From Atopobium sp. oral taxon 416 (lineage in GTDB: Bacteria; Actinomycetota; Coriobacteriia; Coriobacteriales; Atopobiaceae), in contig NZ_CP072380.1 in NCBI RefSeq assembly GCF_018128285.1, positions 1,612,001 to 1,676,000 on the forward strand: a stretch of DNA of 64,000 nt, in the 5' to 3' direction. The notes under the pieces are model-generated. The model worked only from the letters and a program-made list of their open reading frames with translations, was not told where the DNA came from and searched no databases. Below, piece after piece: positions 45,614-54,560 of this stretch (position 1 is the stretch's first letter; the number at the start of each line of letters is the position of its first letter). Made by a program: the position numbers and the translations under genes.

Positions 45614-47251
45614 CTATTTAGACTTGTCAGAGGGGCTCTCAGAGCCTGAGTCAGGTGATACAGCATCAGTTGTAACAAAGGCTTGCGGCCGACAGAGATC
45701 AGTGAGCTCCTGTTCGGCGCTTGCCAGATTGGAACGGTTAATCAACACGGTGATCGTGTCCGTCGGTTCCAGAACCGTGCCGCCCTGTGGAGCGATCTTG
45801 GCACCGGCGCGCTCAACCAAAATCACGTGCGTGTTGTTCGGCCATGGAATATCTCTGATAGCCTTACCGGCGGCTAGGCTGTTCAGTGTCACGTTGTAGG
45901 TACGCATTGACACGCCGTGCAGCTTCTTCAGCTCTGCATCTCCTGGCAAGGTTCCCAAAAGGTTCTTTAAGAGGTGCTCGTAGAACGGATCCACATCGAG
46001 CAGGTTGGCAGTCACGAAGGCCAACATGGAGACGATGCTGACGGACAAGAGCGTATCCAAGCTGCCGGTCAGCTCAAAGACGAGGACAATTGCGGTAACC
46101 GGAGCCCGCACCACACCCGCAAACAGGCCTGCGATACCCAGGTAGATGAAGTTCATCATATACATCTCAGAGACCCCGAAGAAGCCTAAAATGCGACAGA
46201 ACAGGGCTCCTGAGAGCGAACCCATAACAACAAGTGGGAACAGCGTGCCGCCCGGGGCGCCTGAGGCAAAGGAAATCGTCGTAAAGAGGTACTTCCCCAC
46301 CAGCAGGAAAATAATTGTACCGATTGACAAGGCATAAGGATTCTGGAGGCGCTCGATGATTGCATCGCCGCCGCACATGAGGTCCGGCGCAGTAAACGCG
46401 ATAATACCGGCCAGTGCGAATGGGATCGCGATTCTGGTATACGGCACATAGCTGTGGATCTTACCGTAGAGTTTCTGGCACCCGAACATCCCCTTGTTGT
46501 GCAGGGCTCCCAAGAAGCCACAGTAAATGCCCATGAGAATAACGAGAACATAGTTTGGGGTGTGCGGCAGATTGTTCACGATCAGCTGGAAGTTGAGGGT
46601 TGGCCGCATACCCAAGACCTGTGAAACTAAAAAGTCTGACACCACGGCAGATGACATGGCGGTCATAACGAGAGAAGCTGAAAAGACCTTATGGATCTCC
46701 TCGACCGCGAAGAGCACACCGGTAAGCGGCGCATGAAAGGCTGCGGCCATACCTGCGGCGGCGCCGCAGGTCACAAAGAGACTTTCGATGTCCCGATCCT
46801 TGTGGAAGAGCTTTGAGACCGCTTTACCGGACATACCGCCGAGCATAACCGAGGGACCCTCACGCCCCAAGGAAAGGCCGCCGAAGCAGCACAGGGTCCC
46901 CTCCACGAACTTGGTCCACATGACCTTATACCAGGGCATATCGAGGCGTCCGATCGCTTCGGCGTCGGTCTGTGGAATGCCGGAGCCTTGGGTATAGGGC
47001 TCGTAGAGCATGAGCTTACCGACGATGAAGACCAAGGCAGCCAACACGACAAACCAGAGGACGATGAAGAAGAGGTTGCTCTGTGCCCACGACGTAATCG
47101 CACGCATGGCGCCTTCCGCCCACGAGAGCACCCGACGGTACAGGACAACCGCGGCTCCCCCGGTCAGACCGACCAGGGCGCCTTCAAAAACGAGCTTTGC
47201 CTGTGCGCTGCGAGAAAATCGCTCAGTTAAGGGCTGCTGCTTCATGCTCAT
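45614..47251 (-). CDS. ClC-family chloride channel or H+/Cl- antiporter with TrkA-C-like domain
   Basis: Membrane protein with about 10-12 hydrophobic segments carrying the three anion-path motifs: GSGIPQ (about residue 91), GREGPSVMLGG with the gating glutamate (about 131) and APGGTLFPLVV (about 337). After about residue 445 a cytosolic TrkA-C-like domain follows (NVTLNSLAAGKAIRDI, then LEPTDTITVLINR). The length is 545 residues. Of the two start ATGs (47251, 47245) neither has a clear ribosome site. It stands alone downstream of apt on the minus strand. Whether it is a channel or an antiporter cannot be told. Confidence 0.9.
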   Translation of the reverse strand: MSMKQQPLTERFSRSAQAKLVFEGALVGLTGGAAVVLYRRVLSWAEGAMRAITSWAQSNLFFIVLWFVVLAALVFIVGKLMLYEPYTQGSGIPQTDAEAIGRLDMPWYKVMWTKFVEGTLCCFGGLSLGREGPSVMLGGMSGKAVSKLFHKDRDIESLFVTCGAAAGMAAAFHAPLTGVLFAVEEIHKVFSASLVMTAMSSAVVSDFLVSQVLGMRPTLNFQLIVNNLPHTPNYVLVILMGIYCGFLGALHNKGMFGCQKLYGKIHSYVPYTRIAIPFALAGIIAFTAPDLMCGGDAIIERLQNPYALSIGTIIFLLVGKYLFTTISFASGAPGGTLFPLVVMGSLSGALFCRILGFFGVSEMYMMNFIYLGIAGLFAGVVRAPVTAIVLVFELTGSLDTLLSVSIVSMLAFVTANLLDVDPFYEHLLKNLLGTLPGDAELKKLHGVSMRTYNVTLNSLAAGKAIRDIPWPNNTHVILVERAGAKIAPQGGTVLEPTDTITVLINRSNLASAEQELTDLCRPQAFVTTDAVSPDSGSESPSDKSK

Positions 47252-47344
47252 ACCACTTCAATATCTTGTATCGAGTTGGATGTTTTTTGGATCTCTATAG
47301 AGCATACGCCTCTAGGCGTCAGGATTTAATGCTGTCGATCAGGT

Positions 47345-47881
47345 CTAGTCTACCTTGACCAAGGTGTAGACCTCTTTGTTGCCGCAGGCCTTCGCGATAG
47401 TCTCACGTGGATGGAGATACGTAAGCTCGAGCATGAAGGAGAAGCCCTCGACGCGTGCGCCGGATTGCTTGACGAGCTCAGAGGTTGCTACTGCGGTGCC
47501 GCCGGTTGCCACTAGGTCATCGACGATCAGGACGCGGTCGTCCTTGTTGAGCGCGTCCTTGTGGATCTGCAGCTCATCGGTGCCGTACTCGAGTGCATAG
47601 GTCTGAGAGTAGACCTCACGCGGAAGCTTGCCTGGCTTACGAGCCGGCACAAAGCCTGCGCCCAGGCGATATGCGACCGGAGCTCCGACCAAGAAGCCAC
47701 GTGCCTCAGCGCCGACGACCTTGGTGATACCCTTGCTGATAAAGTGGTCAGTCATATCATCAATGGCGGCAGACATACCCTGCGCATCAGCAAAGAGCGG
47801 CGTGATGTCCTTGAAGATGACTCCTCGCTCCGGGTAGTCGGGGATGCTTACGATCAGCTTCTCATAATCGATCTTGGACAC
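47345..47881 (-). CDS. apt: Adenine phosphoribosyltransferase
   Basis: Makes AMP from adenine and PRPP in purine salvage. The PRPP loop VLIVDDLVATGGTA is present near residue 118, with the family start FKDITPLFAD and EARGFLVGAPVAYRLGAGF. The start is GTG with an AAAGGATC ribosome site. The length is 178 residues. It follows the MerR gene by about 20 bases, so probably shares its transcript. Confidence 0.94.
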   Translation of the reverse strand: MSKIDYEKLIVSIPDYPERGVIFKDITPLFADAQGMSAAIDDMTDHFISKGITKVVGAEARGFLVGAPVAYRLGAGFVPARKPGKLPREVYSQTYALEYGTDELQIHKDALNKDDRVLIVDDLVATGGTAVATSELVKQSGARVEGFSFMLELTYLHPRETIAKACGNKEVYTLVKVD

Positions 47882-47901
47882 AGTGGATCCTTTCTTCTTG
47901 G

Positions 47902-48678
47902 TTAGGACTTGCTCTCATGAGACATGGGTTTTCCGGCATCGTCCACATCCATATCCTTAAACGCAGCTTGAAGCATACGTCTTATCAACGTATCACGAAT
48001 CGTATCTGTGAGCGCCAACATCTCATTAACAGCATCAGCAAACTCCCGCTGCTGTGAGGCGGAAGGCTCGTTGCCCTTCTTCGCGTAGAGCGTGCCTAAA
48101 GACTGCTCGAACATGCCTTCCTCACGGTTGGCGGCAAACGCGTACATACGCAGATTGCGCGGGCCGATGCCATAGTGACGCAGGCGTGACGCACATCTGA
48201 TTATTTTAAAATCTTTCCCGTCTACCAGGTCACGGCCATGGGGGGATTTTTTCAAAACAATAATACCGGCGTCAGCGAGCTGCCTCACAAAACTTACAGG
48301 GGCGCCCGTTAACTCCGGCATCTTATCGATCGGGTGTAATTTATTAATTGTCTCCTGATCATCTTGGGGGATCGCAACCTGCGTGGCTCCCGGCTCCGCA
48401 AAGCTTCGCTCGGGGCTCACGCTCTCCCCTCTGTCCTGCCGCTCCAGCTCCTCTTTTATCACACTCAAGGGTAAAAAGCGCGTCTTCTGTAGATAGAGGA
48501 TCGTCTCAAGCCGCTTGACATCCCGCGGTGAGTAGAGACGGTATCCGCCCGGTGTACGGGCAGGATTCAGGAGTCCTTCGTCCTCAAGGTAACGTACCTT
48601 TGAGACCGAGAGATCGGGGTACCGATTTTGTAGGCGTTTCACTACCTTGCCGATAGTAAGATATCCTGCATCGGTCAT
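47902..48678 (-). CDS. ftsR: MerR-family regulator, FtsR-like
   Basis: An N-terminal MerR winged helix (LTIGKVVKRLQNRYPDLSVS, then KVRYLEDEGLLNPARTPGGY) with RYL and GYR signature residues, then a helical effector or dimer part. I chose ATG 48678, which lies just after the stop of the FHA gene; the longer frame would overlap that gene. The length is 258 residues. In mycobacteria and corynebacteria a MerR protein next to GarA (FtsR, Rv1828 type) activates ftsZ. The same pairing with an FHA gene is seen here. Function is inferred from this synteny. Confidence 0.78.
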   Translation of the reverse strand: MTDAGYLTIGKVVKRLQNRYPDLSVSKVRYLEDEGLLNPARTPGGYRLYSPRDVKRLETILYLQKTRFLPLSVIKEELERQDRGESVSPERSFAEPGATQVAIPQDDQETINKLHPIDKMPELTGAPVSFVRQLADAGIIVLKKSPHGRDLVDGKDFKIIRCASRLRHYGIGPRNLRMYAFAANREEGMFEQSLGTLYAKKGNEPSASQQREFADAVNEMLALTDTIRDTLIRRMLQAAFKDMDVDDAGKPMSHESKS

Positions 48679-48685
48679 ACAGTGC

Positions 48686-49120
48686 TTACGCTCCGGTCTC
48701 GATACGGGAAGTAATCCGGTTCGTATGGAAGACGAGGCGAAAGGTACCGATCTGTACCGTGGACCCATCCTTCAAGAAGGTTTTGTTGATGATTGCGCCG
48801 TCAACCCAGGTGCCGTTGAGTGAGCCCAGGTCAGTGATGATCACGACGTCAGATTTGAGAGCGGTCAAGTCGATCACTGCATGATGGCGCGAGACGGTCA
48901 TATCGTTCAAACAGATGTCATTTGAGGGATCACGCCCCAGCGTGATCTTGTCCTTATCAAGCTCAAATGTCTCCCCTGTCTGAGGGCCTTTGACTATGGT
49001 TAAGGAAGGGTTGGTGTACGGGGATCCGCCCATCAAGTCCGGAATGGTGGCGTCATTGTCTGGCATACGGAAGATTTGAGTCTGATCGGGGGCCTCGTTA
49101 TTGTTGTGAGGTTGTTGCAT
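48686..49120 (-). CDS. garA: FHA-domain protein, GarA-like
   Basis: 144 residues, of which about 45-140 form a forkhead-associated phosphothreonine-binding domain with ITLGRDPSNDICLNDMTVSR, then RHHAVI and DLGSLNGTWVDG. The N-terminal tail has DQTQIFR at residues 12-18. It aligns with the phosphorylated TTSVFR segment of mycobacterial GarA, where kinase action on the threonine closes the FHA domain and controls 2-oxoglutarate and glutamate enzymes. The ATG at 49120 follows AAGGGATAGG. It directly precedes the MerR gene. GarA function is inferred. Confidence 0.8.
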   Translation of the reverse strand: MQQPHNNNEAPDQTQIFRMPDNDATIPDLMGGSPYTNPSLTIVKGPQTGETFELDKDKITLGRDPSNDICLNDMTVSRHHAVIDLTALKSDVVIITDLGSLNGTWVDGAIINKTFLKDGSTVQIGTFRLVFHTNRITSRIETGA

Positions 49121-49163
49121 ACCTATCCCTTCAAAGCAATTTCGTATTATCCCTATTCTAACG

Positions 49164-49544
49164 CTAACGACACGCAATGCAGGCAATCTCAACGCGCGCA
49201 TTTAGAGGAAGTTTTTGCACCTCCACCACCGAGCGCGCCGGCGCGGGTCTGCCAAAGCGCTTTGCATAGACTCTGTCCATTGCCTCAAAATCATTCAGAT
49301 CGGTGAGATATACCGTGGTCTGGGCCACATCGGTGAGAGTCAAATCAATTGTGGAAAGGATGTTGGCAGTGATATCGAGCTCTCGCTCAACCTGCTGCGC
49401 CACATCGTCGGACACGAGCTTCTCGTTGTCGTGCTCTTCGACCGGGAGCTGCCCTGAGACGAAGATAAAGCGACCAGCGGTCGTTCCCTGGGAGGAGGAT
49501 CCGAGGGCTTCCGGGACATGCCGGGCATTGACAGCATATTTCAT
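49164..49544 (-). CDS. ridA: RidA-family reactive imine deaminase
   Basis: YjgF/YER057c/UK114 fold. Members hydrolyse reactive enamine/imine intermediates from amino acid metabolism. Visible motifs are the start MKYAVNARHVPEALGSSSQG, FIFVSGQLPVE, and the end APARSVVEVQKLPLNARVEI, which includes the substrate-binding arginine. It has 126 residues. It lies between a GcvT-like gene and the FHA gene on the same strand with short gaps. Confidence 0.92.
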   Translation of the reverse strand: MKYAVNARHVPEALGSSSQGTTAGRFIFVSGQLPVEEHDNEKLVSDDVAQQVERELDITANILSTIDLTLTDVAQTTVYLTDLNDFEAMDRVYAKRFGRPAPARSVVEVQKLPLNARVEIACIACR

Positions 49545-49569
49545 AGGGAGATCACTTTCTCTTGGGCAT

Positions 49570-50451
49570 CTATTCTTGGACGGTCAGGGCACGGGCCCCG
49601 ATGTAGTCGTTCTCGTGACGCAACAATCCCTGACGCATCAGATCGTGTTTGGAGGCCTCATGGGGCTTTGCCTCGCTGAGCGGCGCCAGATACTCCAGGT
49701 TCTCCGCGGCAACCTGTGCGGCAGCAGTGAGACCCACTGGCGTCAGGGTATTGAAGGAGAGCAGTGAGCAGAACATCACGGGTGCCGACTGTGGGGGTAC
49801 CAATAGTATCAGACTCGGCCGATCGTTGATGCGCATGTTGATAATGAGGGCCGGGATGTGGTTATCGAGCAAGGCGTCGTGTACCTGGTTCGTCTCCGGT
49901 ACGGCAGAACCGTCCTTTAGATAGTCTGAGAGGATCTCTGAGGCCGCCTCACCCCACAAGAGGAGCGGCGTCAGGCTCTGACTCACCTCTTCCATCTCAA
50001 GCCCCTGATAGGGCGCGAAGCCGTTCTGATTGATGTTTGCAACAAAGTTGAGCCAAGCCGCGAGAATATCCCCGGAAGCGCTGATATCCCACAGCACGTA
50101 CTCCTGATCCCCGGTGCGAGCAACGAGCGGGATTGAGGCGATCCTGCTGTCCCCCAGAAGAACCGGCTCAAAGGCGCACTCCCCGACTCCGAGCTTCTGA
50201 CCTGCGCAGGTCGCTTCGATAAAGCTCTGAGCGACCGGTCCGGAGAGACGCACGGAATAGCACCCGGACAGGTCGGTGAGTCCAGTCCCGTGTCTCAGCG
50301 CGGTGTATTCTTCACCCTGATTCTTGTAGGCAAGGGCCACTTTGGTGCCCTCTTTCACAAAACCGCCGAGTGTCGCGCCCAGTGCCAGCTCTTCATAAGC
50401 CAACACAGAGAGGTTGTCAGACATCTCTGTGTTCTTAGTATCTCCACTCAT
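49570..50451 (-). CDS. GcvT-family (aminomethyltransferase-like) protein
   Basis: About 293 residues with the folate-binding GcvT/YgfZ fold pattern: LAYEELALGATLGGF, EYTALRHGTGLTDLSGCYSV and a later GLEMEEVSQSLTPLLLWG. It is shorter than true glycine-cleavage GcvT (about 360), and no other glycine-cleavage genes are near. It may be a folate-binding protein with another role. The ATG at 50451 has GAAAGGA 9 bases ahead and overlaps the dacA end by 17 bases, so it is coupled to the carboxypeptidase. The specific function is not assignable. Confidence 0.65.
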   Translation of the reverse strand: MSGDTKNTEMSDNLSVLAYEELALGATLGGFVKEGTKVALAYKNQGEEYTALRHGTGLTDLSGCYSVRLSGPVAQSFIEATCAGQKLGVGECAFEPVLLGDSRIASIPLVARTGDQEYVLWDISASGDILAAWLNFVANINQNGFAPYQGLEMEEVSQSLTPLLLWGEAASEILSDYLKDGSAVPETNQVHDALLDNHIPALIINMRINDRPSLILLVPPQSAPVMFCSLLSFNTLTPVGLTAAAQVAAENLEYLAPLSEAKPHEASKHDLMRQGLLRHENDYIGARALTVQE

Positions 50452-51631
50452 GGACAACATTCCTTTCGATAGGGAAACAGATGGGGATACCGGTATCAGC
50501 AGCGGTTTTGGGGTGCGGGTTGGTCGTAATAAAGAGTATCTCGGCAGCCTGCCGGTCCCCTTGCTTCCACTGTGTTGTTTGATATAAGCTCCCCGGCACC
50601 GCGATCGAGACATCGACCGCATGGGATTTTTCGGATGTGATATCCCCGTGGTTGGGCCATACATAGCCTGATGCCGGAGCAACAGCTACAACATCTTGTA
50701 TCCAACCTACAATATTTGCATCACGAACCGTGGCAATACGGACGCCGGGGACGATGAAGGTTCGCTGGTGATCGGTACTATAGGTCCAATCGATCAGAGT
50801 TTTAGTGTCATTGAAGCGGCCTTGGCGGGTCTTGCAGCCCATCACGCAGGTATAGATACGGGTAGAGCCCCGCTGACAGGCCCCCAAGAATGTTGTCTCA
50901 TCTTCTACCGCGCCGGTTTTGATACCAAGCATACCGGGGACGCTATTTAAGAGCGTATCGCTTGACCTTAACGTCCTGGTCTGTTTTGTCTTTTTGTGCC
51001 CGCGTGTGGTGGTCACCGTGACTTTTACGGAGGCCTGTTTCACAGTCTGCGCTATCAGCGGATAGTTTGTGAGCGCGTAGCGTCCCATCGTCACCAGATC
51101 GCGAGCAGAGGAATAGTGGTTGTCCTCTTTGAGCCCAGTGGGATTGACGAAGTGGGTGTTGTCCATTCCCAGCTCCTGGGCCTTCTGGTTCATTGCATCG
51201 ACAAAGGCATCCCGGGAGCCATAGGTGGCCAGCGCGAGCTCTTCGGCGGCATCGTTTGCGGAATAGACGAGCATTGCGGAGAAGAGCTCTCTGAGGGTCG
51301 GGGTATCCCCTTCCTGGTATCCCGCAATCGAAGCTCCACTCTCCAACGTAATCTTTTGGCAAGTGAACGTAGAGTCCATGTCGGGATTCGTGTCGAGCAC
51401 CACCATCGCGGTCATGACCTTCGTAATGGAGGCGGAAGCCAGGTGGTCGTCCTCATTGGTCCCCCAGATCTCCTGTCCTTCTGAATCGACGATGATCGCA
51501 GAGCGGGCCTCACTCAGGCTCGGGGCATCCTTCGTCTCTGCCGCCTGCGCCTGAGTGCTACCCGGGAGCGCGAGCAGGGCACACACGAGACAGGCGATGA
51601 GACAGATAAGTAAACGTGGTTTGCGGATCAC
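50435..51631 (-). CDS. dacA: D-alanyl-D-alanine carboxypeptidase (PBP5/DacA type)
   Basis: Low-molecular-weight penicillin-binding protein trimming the terminal D-Ala of peptidoglycan stem peptides. An N-terminal signal peptide (LLICLIACLVCALLALPGS, cleavage near AQA) is followed by the active-site SITK motif in SASITKVMTAM (about residue 68), SAN in YSANDAAEE (about 126) and KTG in GIKTGAVEDE (about 230). The start is GTG with a G-rich ribosome site. The length of 398 residues fits the family. Confidence 0.92.
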   Translation of the reverse strand: MIRKPRLLICLIACLVCALLALPGSTQAQAAETKDAPSLSEARSAIIVDSEGQEIWGTNEDDHLASASITKVMTAMVVLDTNPDMDSTFTCQKITLESGASIAGYQEGDTPTLRELFSAMLVYSANDAAEELALATYGSRDAFVDAMNQKAQELGMDNTHFVNPTGLKEDNHYSSARDLVTMGRYALTNYPLIAQTVKQASVKVTVTTTRGHKKTKQTRTLRSSDTLLNSVPGMLGIKTGAVEDETTFLGACQRGSTRIYTCVMGCKTRQGRFNDTKTLIDWTYSTDHQRTFIVPGVRIATVRDANIVGWIQDVVAVAPASGYVWPNHGDITSEKSHAVDVSIAVPGSLYQTTQWKQGDRQAAEILFITTNPHPKTAADTGIPICFPIERNVVHEWRY

Positions 51632-51713
51632 CGATCCCCCCCAGCACGAGACGAGTGGAATAGAGCACCTGTGGTTGTAGATAGTATTGGCGCGACAGGT
51701 GCAGAGATGCTGC

Positions 51714-52451
51714 CTACTGATTCTTCTGGTCCTTCTTTTCGGCTAATACCTCATTGCGGATACCGATACCGATCTTGGTATAGGAGATCGCGGTGATCGT
51801 CGAGAAGATGATGCCGATATAGACGCAGTAGATACCCGGCGCCATCGGAGTGCTGTTCAAGCCGGGAAGCCAGGAGACTGTTACCCAGCCCAAGCCCGGG
51901 AGGACCGGGAAGTTGACCAGCAGATCGACGAAGCCGAACATCAGAAAGGCCGTTGCGACCTTACCGGAGAAGATAACGTCAACCGGGCGCTTCCTGAAGC
52001 GCTGCAGATAGATGATACCAGCAGCGAGGTAGGCATCACGGCCGATAATGAAGACTGCGATCCACACAGGGATGTCGCCGGCGATCACAAGGCCAAGGAC
52101 ACCCGCAAACAACAGTACACGGTCCATCACCGGGTCTGCGATCTTACCGACCCAGCTCACGGTCTGGGTGCGGCGGGCGACTTGTCCATCCAGGAAGTCG
52201 GTAACGCAGGCGATTGCATAGCAGACGAGACCGACAACGCGGTTCCCATGGGACGCAAAGATACACAGGAACACGATGGTCAAAATAAGGCGGCACAGAG
52301 TGATCAGGTTTGCGACCGTGAATACCTTATCGGAAGGATTGTTAGGGGTTCCGACCGGGTCAGTCGTGGTACCTGCGCTCTGTTTTGCAAAGGTTTCCGG
52401 CGCAAGGTGCGCTTTTGCTTTTTCAGCTAGTGTAAGTTTCTTCTTCGACAC
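51714..52451 (-). CDS. CDP-alcohol phosphatidyltransferase family protein
   Basis: Second member of the phospholipid synthase family in the window. The catalytic motif is complete: DFLDGQVARRTQTVSWVG followed by DPVMDR (about residues 87-113), in a protein with about six hydrophobic segments. The N-terminus (about 40 residues) is polar and Lys-rich, and the C-terminus is charged. The length is 245 residues with a GTG start. It could make a different phospholipid than pgsA, or be a cardiolipin or PGP synthase paralogue; the sequence does not decide. It heads the minus-strand run with dacA, GcvT-like, ridA, garA-like, ftsR-like and apt. Confidence 0.85.
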   Translation of the reverse strand: MSKKKLTLAEKAKAHLAPETFAKQSAGTTTDPVGTPNNPSDKVFTVANLITLCRLILTIVFLCIFASHGNRVVGLVCYAIACVTDFLDGQVARRTQTVSWVGKIADPVMDRVLLFAGVLGLVIAGDIPVWIAVFIIGRDAYLAAGIIYLQRFRKRPVDVIFSGKVATAFLMFGFVDLLVNFPVLPGLGWVTVSWLPGLNSTPMAPGIYCVYIGIIFSTITAISYTKIGIGIRNEVLAEKKDQKNQ

Positions 52452-52478
52452 TTGATCCGCCCTCTTAGAGTTTCCAGA

Positions 52479-52507
52479 TTTATAAGTATCCCTTCCATAC
52501 TAACGAA
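52479..52507 (-). promoter_or_regulatory. Promoter candidate 1 of the phosphatidyltransferase operon
   Basis: Minus strand TTCGTT (52507-52502) and TATAAA (52484-52479), spacer 17. Confidence 0.45.
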
Positions 52508-52517
52508 TGGCCCGATT

Positions 52518-52546
52518 TTTATAAAAAATTATGCAAAACTCTTCAA
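52518..52546 (-). promoter_or_regulatory. Promoter candidate 2 of the phosphatidyltransferase operon
   Basis: Minus strand TTGAAG (52546-52541) and TATAAA (52523-52518), spacer 17, in an AT-rich stretch. Confidence 0.5.
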
Positions 52547-52679
52547 GATTATTCGTAACAGTAGATGGGCGGTAGAGGGTAGCGCATAAACGGTAAGGTG
52601 TAACCTTCACCGAAGAGTCTCTTGATCCGCCGGTGCAGCTTATATGGCACCCCAGGGGACACCTGTCTAATCATTCGCT

Positions 52680-53348
52680 CTATCGGATTCTGGGTTCGAT
52701 GCCCTGAGCTATTCCTGCCGCTCCGCTTGGCTCTAGCGGTTTTCTGAGCCATTCAAACAGCTCATGGCCCTGATACGCTACGATGCTTTTGCCTTCGTCG
52801 CCCTTCCCAGTCATAAGAAGCCTTACCCGGTCTCCAAGCCATGCTGGTTGGCATTGACTTTCTTTGCGAGGACAGGTCCTCTTCGGTCGTGTTGGCCAAA
52901 TCTTGGTAGAGGTACTTAGATAAGGTGTCAAAGAATATCCAAGCCGTCCGGACCGACGCTTGCAATGGGTTCGACGAGCGGCATCAGCTGAGGTGTTGGT
53001 GGCTATAGCTACTCCGTCGCCGACGCTTTCCTCAACCTCAGCAAAGATCGCCCTCCTTGCGGCTAGATCCTCTGTGGTAGACTCAAGAACAAAGTCGACA
53101 CCTTGAAACACTGTGAGATTGTCCCTCGAAGGGGTAATACGGGCTATGATATCCTCTTTGGGCTCACGGAGCATACTGTTGGCCTCAAAGGTCTCCAGAT
53201 CGTGTGTGAGCGCTTTCACACCAATGTCTAGGCCCAGCGCTTGGGTCCTTCCCAGAAGGTGCACCTCATAGCCACACAGAGCAAACTGCAGGGCTGTTGC
53301 ATGTCCCATCGTTCCCGCGCCGATTACCTATACATTTTCAACATTCAT
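52680..53348 (-). pseudogene. 3-hydroxyacyl-CoA dehydrogenase family gene, decayed
   Basis: The ATG at 53348 with a GGAAGG ribosome site starts MNVENV, then an in-frame TAG occurs at codon 7, then the NAD-binding start VIGAGTMGHATALQFALCGY continues. FQGVDFVLESTTEDLAARRA and VAIATNTSADAA follow as expected for the N-terminal domain. After about residue 125 the expected THFWNPP-type region is replaced by out-of-frame sequence, so at least one frameshift is present. The C-terminal domain is not recognisable down to 52550. It probably once encoded a 3-hydroxybutyryl-CoA dehydrogenase-like protein. Confidence 0.7.
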
Positions 53349-53400
53349 GTATGTTTGCCTTCCACAATTTGACCGTCAGCTTATAGGTGATACATGTAGG

Positions 53401-53420
53401 TCCGCTGTACAGACAGCGGA
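53401..53420. other. Stem-loop or operator upstream of the patatin gene
   Basis: TCCGCTGT and ACAGCGGA, perfect 8-bp inverted repeat with a 4-base spacer, between the decayed dehydrogenase gene and the patatin-like gene. Confidence 0.45.
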
Positions 53421-53565
53421 ACTGCCTATGCTTGTCTGTTACTATCCTCTCAGGCATACTCAATCAAAATAATATGGAAACTCCTCACGGCAACTGATAG
53501 CGAAGATGGGTGGCATAGAGTACCGTACTAGCGAGAGTGTTTAAACCCTTCAATAAGGAGTGTCT

Positions 53566-54507
53566 ATGGGCAGAATTGATGGCGTCGGTGTCGCCTTTTG
53601 TGGCGGTGGATTTCGTGCGTTTGCGGAGGTTGCCGCACAGGAAGATATGGAGAAGCACAAGATCCCGATCGGGGCCGTCGCAGGCACCTCGATGGGGGCT
53701 TTGGTCGCGGCGCTTGTAGCTGCCGGCCTTCCCTCAGAGCGTGTGGCAGAGCTTCTGATCGAACTCGACAAGATGGTGGTCGATCAGCAGGTCTTGAAGG
53801 TCGGCCTTCGCAACGTTGCCTCTATCATCGGTACCCACGGCATGATCGACTCAGACACGTTGGAGCCACTCGCCATGCATATTCTGGATGAGGTGGGAAT
53901 CCATACCTTTGCGGACTTTAAGCTCCCGATCGCAATCTGCGCGGTGGACGTCGTCGGCGGAGACCTCTTCATCTTTACTAATGACGCAGAGCTGTTCAAG
54001 AGCGAAGAGGAAAACTCCTGGCACGTGATCTGCAATGATCAGCTCGATGCCGCCAAGTGCGTGATGTGCTCCGCGTCCTATCCACTCGTGATCTCCCCCA
54101 CCACCTATGTAGGCCACACCTTTATAGACGGTGGCTGCCGCATGAACCTCCCTACACCGCTCTTTGACCGCTCTCAGGTCGATGCGGTGGTCGGGGTCGG
54201 TATGATCCGCAAGAGCCGCTCCATCAAGGACATGCAGCCGCTTACAATCGCACAGCAGACGATCAATATCGGCGCCAACCAGCTGGACCGTATCTATGCC
54301 CAGATCGCGGATATCTACATCAACCTGCCCGTGCTGGGCGATGACGCTTTCCAGGCAGGCACCGGCAAAGAGGTTATCGAGCAAGCCCGCCAGATGATCG
54401 CGGACCACCCGATCGATTGGTCGGTGGCGCAGCCGTCGACCTGGACCGCAATGCGCAGAGCCGCCATCGATACGCTCTCGAAAATCGTGCGTAGAACGCA
54501 GGGCTAA
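53566..54507 (+). CDS. Patatin-like phospholipase family protein
   Basis: Serine acyl hydrolase fold. The oxyanion stretch CGGGFRAF lies near residue 10, the nucleophile elbow GTSMG at 41-45, and the catalytic Asp in DGG (FIDGGCRMNLP, about 188). The length is 313 residues, with no signal peptide or membrane segment, so it is cytosolic or peripheral. ATG 53566 follows AATAAGGAG; a GTG two codons earlier overlaps that ribosome site. Bacterial relatives of this short type have few known substrates, so lipid hydrolysis is a family-level inference. Confidence 0.87.
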   Translation: MGRIDGVGVAFCGGGFRAFAEVAAQEDMEKHKIPIGAVAGTSMGALVAALVAAGLPSERVAELLIELDKMVVDQQVLKVGLRNVASIIGTHGMIDSDTLEPLAMHILDEVGIHTFADFKLPIAICAVDVVGGDLFIFTNDAELFKSEEENSWHVICNDQLDAAKCVMCSASYPLVISPTTYVGHTFIDGGCRMNLPTPLFDRSQVDAVVGVGMIRKSRSIKDMQPLTIAQQTINIGANQLDRIYAQIADIYINLPVLGDDAFQAGTGKEVIEQARQMIADHPIDWSVAQPSTWTAMRRAAIDTLSKIVRRTQG

Positions 54508-54560
54508 GTTCTACAACGCCTCTATAACCTGATGTATGGCGTGGATTACAGCATAAACCA

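Noticed and set aside
52549-52752. Minus-strand frame of 67 codons after the decayed dehydrogenase
   Set aside because: No recognisable domain and no ribosome site; more likely part of the decayed region than a gene.
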